Both the position numbers and the translations under genes were made by a program. Below are positions 26,077 to 34,944 of a DNA stretch of 64,000 bases, piece after piece; the first letter of the stretch is position 1, and every line of letters starts with the position of its first letter. The notes beneath the pieces are model-generated. The model saw nothing but the letters and a program-made list of their open reading frames with translations. It did not search any database and was not told the DNA's origin. The stretch spans positions 11,805-75,804 of the forward strand of contig CAYNIP010000018.1 in the NCBI GenBank assembly GCA_964397305.1, read 5' to 3'. Source of the stretch: JAAUTY01 sp964397305. GTDB taxonomy: Bacteria > Cyanobacteriota > Cyanobacteriia > Cyanobacteriales > Spirulinaceae.

Positions 26077-26112
26077 GTTTTCTATCAACGGTGTTCTCCA
26101 GGGAGGGGAGAG
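26077..26112 (-). CRISPR. Solitary degenerate CRISPR repeat
   Basis: A 36-bp sequence opening GTTTTCTATCAACGGTGTTC and closing AGGGAGGGGAGAG. It differs from the array repeat at five positions by my count. No second repeat is seen within 80 bp on either side. It begins the second copy of a 236-bp duplication. Confidence 0.78.
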
Positions 26113-26312
26113 TCAGATGCTTCTGCACGGGATAAGGTGGCTAGGAAATTGAGAACGGCGATCGCCCCCTCGTGACCAATGCACCCATCCTGTTGCAGGG
26201 CTTCCGTCGCCAGAGTTGCGATGATTTGCCGCATTGGGGGAGCTGCGGCCAGGAGTTGAGCGATCCGATTCTTCGAGGGTCGGGCTGTTCAGGTCGTCAT
26301 GGGCTTCGGCGT
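26077..26312. repeat. 236-bp direct duplication, copy B
   Basis: Same sequence as 24861-25096, offset by 1216 bp. Copy B continues into the rest of the minus-strand gene that begins at 26469, so it appears to be the original and copy A the detached fragment. Confidence 0.9.
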
Positions 26313-26469
26313 CCATAGCGGGATGGGTGTTCGCGATGATGTCTGCGAGCAAGAGTTCTCGGTCATTATCGAGGATGCCGAGGATGGAGTAGCCGCTGAG
26401 AATGTCCTCATCAGGGGCTTCTTCAGCAGAGATCAGCATTTCTTCGATGTGGGTTTCGATGATGTTCAT
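26085..26469 (-). pseudogene. Hypothetical gene with probable frameshift
   Basis: From ATG 26467-26469 the frame reads MNIIETHIEEMLISAEEAPD and continues to about ...AHDDLNSPTL. The sequence that then looks most protein-like, KNRIAQLLAAAPPMRQIIAT..., is in the neighbouring frame and ends at TGA 26085-26087, inside the degenerate CRISPR repeat. Both copies of the duplication keep the second stretch (with a few substitutions), and the shift point around 26260-26290 is identical in both. It may be one gene with a frameshift or two overlapping small genes. No known family recognised. Confidence 0.5.
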
Positions 26470-26567
26470 AGATAATTCCAGGCACGAGAAAAAAGCGCGT
26501 ATCCCCGATGGTAAGTTGGGTTGAGCCCAGTCTAACAGCAGGAGGGGGGATGCTTGGTTTTCTGTCC

Positions 26568-27050
26568 TCAACTCACCGGAGGCGGGTGCATCTCACTTTG
26601 GAGACTCCCTGATTGCTGGCCGAACATTGACTGAAATGCCGCGACCATCTCGCTTTCTGGGACATCGCGAAGGTGGGTGGCGATGATCCAGTGGTGGCCA
26701 AAGGGATCGCGTAGGCGCCCAGCGCGATCGCCGTAGAATTGGTCGGCGAGTGGATAGACTAGCTCGGCGCCGGCATCGAGCGCGCGCGCGAAGGTCTCGT
26801 CGGCGTTGGCGACGTGCAGGTTGAGGACGACTGATGTTCCCTGTAGTGTCGCTGGGCTTGTCGAACCGATCTTGGGTGTCTCGTCTGCGAGCATTAAGCG
26901 GGTTCCCTCGATCTCGATCTCGGCGTTCATGCAAGTCCCATCTGGTGACACTAACCGGGCGCGGACTTCTTTTGCACTGAAGATACGTTCGTACCAAGCG
27001 ATGGCCTCGCTGGTGTGGGTGACTTGCAGGTAAGGGGTGATACCTTTCAC
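26568..27050 (-). CDS. VOC/glyoxalase-family protein (PhnB-like)
   Basis: 160 residues from GTG at 27048-27050. It opens MKGITPYLQVTHTSEAIAWYERIFSAKE and has RLMLADETPKIG and RDPFGHHWIIATHLRDV, characteristic of PhnB-type VOC proteins. These are single-domain metal-binding or resistance/isomerase-like folds. The function is unassigned. The last ~13 residues (GSLQSEMHPPPVS) are encoded by a fragment of the dispersed repeat at 26584-26612, so its C-terminus has been rewritten. The start lies 26 bp from the edge of the CRISPR array. Confidence 0.87.
   Translation of the reverse strand: MKGITPYLQVTHTSEAIAWYERIFSAKEVRARLVSPDGTCMNAEIEIEGTRLMLADETPKIGSTSPATLQGTSVVLNLHVANADETFARALDAGAELVYPLADQFYGDRAGRLRDPFGHHWIIATHLRDVPESEMVAAFQSMFGQQSGSLQSEMHPPPVS
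26584..26612. repeat. Left-end fragment of the GTGCATCTC repeat family
   Basis: Reads GGGTGCATCTCACTTTGGAG followed by ACTCCC. It falls inside the 3' coding end of the VOC-family gene and matches the complement of 25190-25212. Confidence 0.85.
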
Positions 27051-27076
27051 TTCGTTTGTTTCTTAGTGGGTAGGGT

Positions 27077-30000
27077 GTTTCCAATCAACTGTGTTCTCCA
27101 GCGAGTGGAGAGTTGTTGCCGTCACCAAGACCGTTCACGGGTTTATCTTGTTTCCAATCAACTGTGTTCTCCAGCGAGTGGAGAGTTGGCAATGGCGAGA
27201 TGTTTGGGCCTATATCTGCGTGTTTCCAATCAACTGTGTTCTCCAGCGAGTGGAGAGTCGATCGGTTTGACTCTCCGCCCACAGCTAATTGGTTTCCAAT
27301 CAACTGTGTTCTCCAGCGAGTGGAGAGCCGGAAGAGACAGGCCGTAGTGTTTCAGCATTGCCCGGGTTTCCAATCAACTGTGTTCTCCAGCGAGTGGAGA
27401 GCTGAGCCCTTAATTCTCGTTGAGCTTTAACAGCAAGTTTCCAATCAACTGTGTTCTCCAGCGAGTGGAGAGATTTAACGTTTAGCATTAAAGTTTTTTG
27501 CGTTGAGGTTTCCAATCAACTGTGTTCTCCAGCGAGTGGAGAGCAAGAGGCCGCTCAGGCTTCTATCTCGCTTGAGGCGTTTCCAATCAACTGTGTTCTC
27601 CAGCGAGTGGAGAGCCGGTGCATTCACCAGATTGCTAATCTCCCAGAAAGTTTCCAATCAACTGTGTTCTCCAGCGAGTGGAGAGAACACATACACAACA
27701 AGGGCAAAACGCCCAGGGGAGTTTCCAATCAACTGTGTTCTCCAGCGAGTGGAGAGCCTGATCGATCAAAGCGACGATGGCAGGCATTACTTGTTTCCAA
27801 TCAACTGTGTTCTCCAGCGAGTGGAGAGAGGGGATTATTCCCCTGTTTGTAGTTTATTTTTTTCGTTTCCAATCAACTGTGTTCTCCAGCGAGTGGAGAG
27901 TCATTTGAAATCGACAATGCACTGGATAAACACGGAGTTTCCAATCAACTGTGTTCTCCAGCGAGTGGAGAGTTGGACTGGTGTTCCATTGTATCGATGA
28001 GATTTGGGTTTCCAATCAACTGTGTTCTCCAGCGAGTGGAGAGCAAACGCCGATTGGCGCAGAAGTCCTGCATCTGGATAAGTTTCCAATCAACTGTGTT
28101 CTCCAGCGAGTGGAGAGTACTTTTTTTTCAGCTTTGCGCACACGCTTCACAGGTTTCCAATCAACTGTGTTCTCCAGCGAGTGGAGAGCTTTCAACGGTT
28201 GGTTGAAATTACGAATTTTTATCGGGGTTTCCAATCAACTGTGTTCTCCAGCGAGTGGAGAGTCGAGGACGATAATCTCGTGCCCCCGCGCATAGCGGTT
28301 TCCAATCAACTGTGTTCTCCAGCGAGTGGAGAGGGAGGCATGGCAGGGGTGCGGGATCAGTCTCTGCTAGGTGTTTCCAATCAACTGTGTTCTCCAGCGA
28401 GTGGAGAGTCAGAAGAAATCTACGAAGAGAGCGAAGCTTTCAAGTTTCCAATCAACTGTGTTCTCCAGCGAGTGGAGAGTTGAGAAGGTTGTTTCGGTGC
28501 TACTTTGTGGCATCGAGTTTCCAATCAACTGTGTTCTCCAGCGAGTGGAGAGTCTCCTTGAAGGGGATTGTATACCCCTCAGTGGTTTGTTTGTTTCCAA
28601 TCAACTGTGTTCTCCAGCGAGTGGAGAGAACAGTTGACATTCACCACCACCCATAAGGGTGAAAGTTTCCAATCAACTGTGTTCTCCAGCGAGTGGAGAG
28701 CAACGCGGTCCCCAGCACCATGGTCCCGGCGGCCGGTGTTTCCAATCAACTGTGTTCTCCAGCGAGTGGAGAGTTCGATATTCATGATTTTACTTCTGAA
28801 CACGTCCGGGTTTCCAATCAACTGTGTTCTCCAGCGAGTGGAGAGAGGGGCTATTCCGATGCAAAAACCCAGTGGATTCTTGGTTTCCAATCAACTGTGT
28901 TCTCCAGCGAGTGGAGAGTTGGTTGCCGCCCTCAGCCGGTGGCCCCGGTTGAAGTTTCCAATCAACTGTGTTCTCCAGCGAGTGGAGAGTCAGCGGTAGT
29001 AACCACGGGCTTCGGGACCGAGTCCGTTTCCAATCAACTGTGTTCTCCAGCGAGTGGAGAGAAGCGGTAAGCCCGATCTAAGGGCATTGCCGTTATATAG
29101 TTTCCAATCAACTGTGTTCTCCAGCGAGTGGAGAGCACCCAAGCGTTCCTCGACAACCTCGCCACAGATGTGTTTCCAATCAACTGTGTTCTCCAGCGAG
29201 TGGAGAGCGCGAAGGGGGCGCGGTGGGCAGGCGATGACGCCAAGTTTCCAATCAACTGTGTTCTCCAGCGAGTGGAGAGTTCTACTCATTCAGGATAAAC
29301 TTCGGGCCCAGATGAGGGTGTTTCCAATCAACTGTGTTCTCCAGCGAGTGGAGAGCCTATAAGGTTAAACAATCGCGGGAAAACTGCGATAGTTTCCAAT
29401 CAACTGTGTTCTCCAGCGAGTGGAGAGCTTGTACAAAAAGGAACCTGACTCAATCGAGTCAGCGGTTTCCAATCAACTGTGTTCTCCAGCGAGTGGAGAG
29501 AAATCTCCCAGACGACGGTGGCACTAGGCAAAGCGGGGTTTCCAATCAACTGTGTTCTCCAGCGAGTGGAGAGAGGAGCGCCAGGCTCAAATCCTGGCAG
29601 CGCGCGAGGCGGTTTCCAATCAACTGTGTTCTCCAGCGAGTGGAGAGATCATGAGTTTAATTTTGGTATTGCCTGGGGTGAAAAGTTTCCAATCAACTGT
29701 GTTCTCCAGCGAGTGGAGAGAATTCTTGTCAACCGTAGAATGCCCCTGACAAGCTAGGGTTTCCAATCAACTGTGTTCTCCAGCGAGTGGAGAGTTGGTT
29801 GCCGCTTTGTCTCGGTGGCCCAGGCTGAAGTTTCCAATCAACTGTGTTCTCCAGCGAGTGGAGAGAGAACGAAGGGCATAAAGGACGCCTGGTTCTGATG
29901 TGTTTCCAATCAACTGTGTTCTCCAGCGAGTGGAGAGAATAACCTTGCAAGTTGCACAGGCAACCTGCACTCGTTTCCAATCAACTGTGTTCTCCAGCGA

Positions 30001-32844
30001 GTGGAGAGCATTCAAGAAATATACTGCGGCGGAACTGGAGGCATCGTTTCCAATCAACTGTGTTCTCCAGCGAGTGGAGAGGCTTAGTCTGCCTGAGCAG
30101 ATCATCCAGCCCTTCTAGTTTCCAATCAACTGTGTTCTCCAGCGAGTGGAGAGCGGGTTGGGATACGGACGCCCTCCGGGAATTTCTGGTTTCCAATCAA
30201 CTGTGTTCTCCAGCGAGTGGAGAGAGGAATCATGAAGCTTAGTCGTTGTTTGTTTCAGGTTTCCAATCAACTGTGTTCTCCAGCGAGTGGAGAGTCCGAA
30301 GGGCACTCCAGACATTCCCGGACGAAGATTGTTTCCAATCAACTGTGTTCTCCAGCGAGTGGAGAGCCAAACTGGAGTTGGTGGCAGCCCTCAGCCGGTG
30401 GCCGTTTCCAATCAACTGTGTTCTCCAGCGAGTGGAGAGGATCGTGGTAACTCCGACCTATGGAAGTGGACTCATGTTTCCAATCAACTGTGTTCTCCAG
30501 CGAGTGGAGAGAGGATTCTTGTTTTGCAGGACAGGTTACGGGCTCAAGTTTCCAATCAACTGTGTTCTCCAGCGAGTGGAGAGTGCGAGTTAAGGCCAGC
30601 CAGCGGCCTCTGCCTCGTCGTTTCCAATCAACTGTGTTCTCCAGCGAGTGGAGAGCAAGACGCTTGAGCATGGATGCAACCCAGTGCTCCGGGTTTCCAA
30701 TCAACTGTGTTCTCCAGCGAGTGGAGAGCTCGCTAGCGCGAACCTGAGCTGGGCGGACCTCAGCGGTTTCCAATCAACTGTGTTCTCCAGCGAGTGGAGA
30801 GTCGATTGAGTCAGCAACGATCAATCTTGTTCTGGAAGTGTTTCCAATCAACTGTGTTCTCCAGCGAGTGGAGAGTTGCTCTTGCGCGGGTGGCGGTATG
30901 TCAAGAACCGCAAGTTTCCAATCAACTGTGTTCTCCAGCGAGTGGAGAGACTCGATCCGCTACCTCCTACTTTTGCGGGGCTGGGTTTCCAATCAACTGT
31001 GTTCTCCAGCGAGTGGAGAGCCCACGTACTCTGACGTGGGCAGTTCGGCTATTAAAAGCGTTTCCAATCAACTGTGTTCTCCAGCGAGTGGAGAGCGCCG
31101 CGATCGGAAACAGGTCCGGCTGTCTCAGAATATGTTTCCAATCAACTGTGTTCTCCAGCGAGTGGAGAGCCGCTACCTGCTACTTCTGCGGGGCTGGCGG
31201 CATGGTTTCCAATCAACTGTGTTCTCCAGCGAGTGGAGAGTGGGGAGAGTTTCAATCTCGGATCCGCCCCATCTTGCACAAGTTTCCAATCAACTGTGTT
31301 CTCCAGCGAGTGGAGAGCTCGAATCAGGTGTGAATTACCTGGATTGGTTTTGGCAGTTTCCAATCAACTGTGTTCTCCAGCGAGTGGAGAGTGCGAGTTA
31401 AGGCCAGCCAGCGGCCTCTGCCTCGTCGTTTCCAATCAACTGTGTTCTCCAGCGAGTGGAGAGCAAGACGCTTGAGCATGGATGCAACCCAGTGCTCCGG
31501 GTTTCCAATCAACTGTGTTCTCCAGCGAGTGGAGAGCTCGCTAGCGCGAACCTGAGCTGGGCGGACCTCAGCGGTTTCCAATCAACTGTGTTCTCCAGCG
31601 AGTGGAGAGTCGATTGAGTCAGCAACGATCAATCTTGTTCTGGAAGTGTTTCCAATCAACTGTGTTCTCCAGCGAGTGGAGAGTTGCTCTTGCGCGGGTG
31701 GCGGTATGTCAAGAACCGCAAGTTTCCAATCAACTGTGTTCTCCAGCGAGTGGAGAGTCAAGCGAGAAATACGGGAACGTATCCCCAGTGGAGTTTCCAA
31801 TCAACTGTGTTCTCCAGCGAGTGGAGAGGTTAATCGTCCTGGATACGACGCTAAACTGTCCAGGTTTCCAATCAACTGTGTTCTCCAGCGAGTGGAGAGC
31901 GGGTGCAGAACAAGCTCCGGGCCCAAATGAAGGGGTTTCCAATCAACTGTGTTCTCCAGCGAGTGGAGAGATAAAAGGCTTAATACTTTCGTTCTACAGA
32001 GGAATTAGTTTCCAATCAACTGTGTTCTCCAGCGAGTGGAGAGTTCAAAGACGTCATCAAGCGGCCTCGCCGCCGCGAGTTTCCAATCAACTGTGTTCTC
32101 CAGCGAGTGGAGAGTTTACCCCCACATGCATTACGAGGGCCTCTGGGGTAAAGTTTCCAATCAACTGTGTTCTCCAGCGAGTGGAGAGTCCGGGCAGATT
32201 CGTTGGCGGATGCCATGGATTATATGTTTCCAATCAACTGTGTTCTCCAGCGAGTGGAGAGCCCTCTCCTGAACAAGAAAAAAGCCAACCCAGTAGAAGT
32301 TTCCAATCAACTGTGTTCTCCAGCGAGTGGAGAGTCTACCCCCAGCAGATCTTTGTCTGCGAAAACGTTTAGTTTCCAATCAACTGTGTTCTCCAGCGAG
32401 TGGAGAGCGAAGTAAGCAACCAGAAGCCAGAAGAAATGAATAATGTTTCCAATCAACTGTGTTCTCCAGCGAGTGGAGAGCCAAGATGCTACGAGTTGCC
32501 CTCGACACCATTGAGGAGTTTCCAATCAACTGTGTTCTCCAGCGAGTGGAGAGAACGTTTTATTTCTCTCATTTCATCCGATTCTATTAGGTTTCCAATC
32601 AACTGTGTTCTCCAGCGAGTGGAGAGCCCAAATGCGGGCCCGGGCAAAGTACCCCGAGGCAGAGTTTCCAATCAACTGTGTTCTCCAGCGAGTGGAGAGA
32701 TGGAGGAATATTTGATACCCTCGACTCATTAGTCTTGTTTCCAATCAACTGTGTTCTCCAGCGAGTGGAGAGGAGACTACCGGTGACGGTACCACCGAGA
32801 CTGAAGATGTTTCCAATCAACTGTGTTCTCCAGCGAGTGGAGAG
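27077..32844 (-). CRISPR. CRISPR array, 80 repeats and 79 spacers
   Basis: The 36-bp repeat begins GTTTCCAATCAACTGTG and ends CCAGCGAGTGGAGAG on the plus strand. I counted 80 copies and saw no variant. Spacers average 36-37 bp. On the minus strand the repeat ends GTTGATTGGAAAC, resembling known crRNA 5' handles, and cas2-cas1 lie beyond the right end pointing toward the array. I therefore call the transcribed strand minus and the leader side right. A 6-bp stem (TCTCCA/TGGAGA) lies in the repeat. Five consecutive spacers are duplicated with an 808-bp offset. Confidence 0.99.
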
Positions 32845-33023
32845 TCCCCCCCATTAAAACCCTTACCCTGCCTGGTGTCCAGCCGTCACTTCCGGAGAGC
32901 AGGCAAAAAGTGAGTACATCGTCATTACCAAGCTTCAGCAAAATAGCCTCAAACCCAGACCCAGAGCGGCAACGGGGGAGAAAACGAAAGAATGCAGCAT
33001 CCAGACCTTTTTCCCCTCCCCCG
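32845..33023 (-). promoter_or_regulatory. Probable CRISPR leader between cas2 and the array
   Basis: This 179-bp stretch separates the last plus-strand repeat from cas2. It has no supported gene. It is A-rich in places, with AAAAAGTGAGTACATCG and GCAAAATAGCC, and on the minus strand GGGTTTTAATGGGG abuts the first repeat. Leader function is inferred from position next to cas2 and from repeat orientation; I cannot define a promoter. Confidence 0.6.
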
Positions 33024-33302
33024 CTAGACCACCGTTGAACCCGGTGGCTCCGTCAGCGGCAACCCGCCCCAGATCACCACCTGACCCGACGTATGGCCCG
33101 ACAACGGATAGATCCGCACACTATCCTCCGCCACCTTCACCCGCCCCCGCAACCGACCCAACAACTCCTGATACTTTGACACCGACAACACACACTCAAA
33201 CGCACTGTACTGCACCCGCTGCCCATAGCCCTCCAACAGCGCCGCCACCTTGCGCCGCCGCTTATCGCAGGGAATATCGTAGATAACCAGATAAAGCAGC
33301 AA
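33024..33302 (-). CDS. cas2: CRISPR-associated endonuclease Cas2
   Basis: 92 residues if TTG at 33300-33302 is the start; a CTG one codon later is the alternative. I see no ATG or good ribosome site. The core LYLVIYDIPCDKRRRKVAALLEGYG has the Cas2 ferredoxin-like pattern with the acidic YDIP residue, followed by QYSAFECVLSVSKYQEL and the C-terminal beta strand VVIWGG. Cas2 forms the integration complex with Cas1, which adds new spacers at the leader end. It is separated by 28 bp from cas1 and transcribed with it. Confidence 0.93.
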   Translation of the reverse strand: MLLYLVIYDIPCDKRRRKVAALLEGYGQRVQYSAFECVLSVSKYQELLGRLRGRVKVAEDSVRIYPLSGHTSGQVVIWGGLPLTEPPGSTVV

Positions 33303-33330
33303 CCTTAGCAACCCGAAAAAACCCAAACCC

Positions 33331-34311
33331 TCAGGGTAGCCGATAGGGCTGATACCCCCCCGCCGGCTGGTAGACAAACTGCTTGTAAGCCCGCACCTGC
33401 CGACCCAACAGATCCCAGTGGGGCTGACCATCCGCCAGCGGCTCCTCCAGCCGGCGCAACCAAGCCCGCAGAAACGTGCGCCGGCCGCGGTCATTGAGAA
33501 AACAGCCGCCATCCCGCCACTCAAAATCATCCGCCCGCCGCACCTGGCGCGTGTGGATCAGGTAGAGCACCAGCGCATCCACCAGCGGCGCCCGAAATTC
33601 CTCCACCAGATCACTCGCCAGGGCCGCGTGGCGCTCACTGCCCTGGTGTAGACAGGCCTGGTAGGGATCGAGCCCCTGCAACTCCAGCAGCGCCAGCAGA
33701 TGATTCCAGAGCACCTGATAGCCAAAACTCAGGAGAGCATTGATCTCATCGCCAGGGGGGCGGCGCGATCGCCCCTGAAACTCAAACTCCCCCTCCGCCA
33801 AACAGGTCCCCAGGGCCGCGAAATAGCTCGCCGCCCCCGCCCCCTCCAGCCCCAGCAACTGCTCCACCGCCGTGGCGGCCCGCAACTGCTCCCCCAGGGC
33901 CGCCAGCTCGTCGATCGTCGTTGCCAGCCGTGCCGCCGCTTGCCGCCGCTGCTGCCGCTGCAAGAGCACCCGGCTATTGTGCAGCTTGCCCCGGACGATC
34001 GCCCGGGCCACCCCAAAGCGATCGCCAAAACTCAACTCCTGCTGGTAGCGTGCTAGGGGCCGGTAGCCCCGGGCCAAGGCCTGGACCCGACCGTAGCACC
34101 AGCCCAACCGAGAGAGGTAAGCGATCGGGATGTCCCGCTGCAAACAGGCCCGCACTGCTTGGGTCGTCATCTGCGAGTGGCCGAAGATCAGCACCTGCTC
34201 CAACAGCGGTAACTGCACTGTCGCCAGCACCGTTCCCTGCTGCTTCACTAGCAGCGACTCCTGGGCTAGGGATACCCAACAGCCCTGCTGCGAGACATAG
34301 AGTACCTGCAT
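33331..34311 (-). CDS. cas1: CRISPR-associated endonuclease Cas1
   Basis: 326 residues. The catalytic residues of the Cas1 integrase are recognisable: Glu in LLGLEGAGAASYFAAL (E156), His in DPYQACLHQGSERH (H222) and acidic residues in LASDLVEEFRAPLVD (D234). The preceding GDEINALLSFGYQVL is also typical. It inserts spacers together with Cas2. The ATG overlaps the csx18 stop by one base (TGATG), so the genes are translationally coupled. There is no fused reverse transcriptase. The length is normal for I-D/III-associated Cas1. Confidence 0.97.
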   Translation of the reverse strand: MQVLYVSQQGCWVSLAQESLLVKQQGTVLATVQLPLLEQVLIFGHSQMTTQAVRACLQRDIPIAYLSRLGWCYGRVQALARGYRPLARYQQELSFGDRFGVARAIVRGKLHNSRVLLQRQQRRQAAARLATTIDELAALGEQLRAATAVEQLLGLEGAGAASYFAALGTCLAEGEFEFQGRSRRPPGDEINALLSFGYQVLWNHLLALLELQGLDPYQACLHQGSERHAALASDLVEEFRAPLVDALVLYLIHTRQVRRADDFEWRDGGCFLNDRGRRTFLRAWLRRLEEPLADGQPHWDLLGRQVRAYKQFVYQPAGGYQPYRLP

Positions 34312-34598
34312 CAGCGCCGTCCGCGTCGCTCCACCTCCGTCGCTCCGGGCCGCTCTAGGTGGCGGCCTGGAGTGGCGGGCAGGGAGCCGGAATCGGGCTG
34401 ACCGCGCAACAGCCAGCTCACGACGAGATCGCCGCTCAAGCAGACCGCAAAAGTCGAGAGGGCTACGGCCGCAGTATTAAAAACCACGGCGGCCAAGCCG
34501 AGGGGCGCGATCAACAGCAGCCACAGGGTGATCAGGCCATTCACCGCCGCCGCGACGATACTCCGCACCAAGAGGGCTCGCCAAGAGAGGTACATCAT
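34311..34598 (-). CDS. csx18: Csx18-like CRISPR-associated membrane protein
   Basis: 95 residues with two hydrophobic spans: VRSIVAAAVNGLITLWLLLI (about 11-30) and LGLAAVVFNTAAVALSTFAVCL (about 33-54). A basic, proline-containing tail follows. Its size, topology and position directly upstream of cas1 fit Csx18, a small cyanobacterial CRISPR-associated membrane protein of unknown function. The identification is from memory and should be checked by profile search. Its stop overlaps the cas1 start, so it is the first gene of the cas operon. Confidence 0.68.
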   Translation of the reverse strand: MMYLSWRALLVRSIVAAAVNGLITLWLLLIAPLGLAAVVFNTAAVALSTFAVCLSGDLVVSWLLRGQPDSGSLPATPGRHLERPGATEVERRGRR

Positions 34599-34944
34599 TA
34601 TCTATAGGCTCCAAAATCACGGGTTTAGCGATCCCGGGGGCGCGGCTCCAGTTCTCCGCACCGGCTCCCCAGGCAGAGAGCCGGGGAGTTAGGGGTTTCT
34701 CATGCCAGGTTGGGTGTGATGGCGGGGGAAGGTGGCCAAACGGAAATGCTCCCAATCCAGGCGCGTCTGGGCTGGTGGGCTGGCCTCCCTGGGCGATCGC
34801 TTGCCTCAGCCTAGCCGTCGCCCCTGGGGCCTCGCTGGCAAAAGCGCATAACCCCCGCGCGCGGCCTCAGCCCCCGGCGGAATCTCTGCTAAACTGAGTT
34901 CCCAGCCCCGTTAGCTTCCCGCCCATTGCTATTGTCTTCTCCCT
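34599..34944. other. Divergent intergenic region between csx18 and the WYL regulator
   Basis: About 346 bp without a supported gene. It holds a G+C-rich inverted repeat (CCGGCTC ... GAGCCGG near 34660-34680) related to the dispersed repeats, and a HIP1 octamer. Promoters of the cas operon and of the WYL-domain gene must lie here, but no clear promoter elements can be assigned. Confidence 0.6.

Noticed and set aside
29388..29465. A spacer with an inverted repeat (CTGACTC...GAGTCAG) considered as a regulatory hairpin
   Set aside because: It lies inside an ordinary spacer of the array and is better explained as part of the captured invader sequence.
27077..32844. Dozens of open frames on both strands within the CRISPR array (for example repeated FQSTVFSSEWR and LSTRWRTQLIGN)
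   Set aside because: They are produced by the repeat itself read in different frames and have no independent support as genes.
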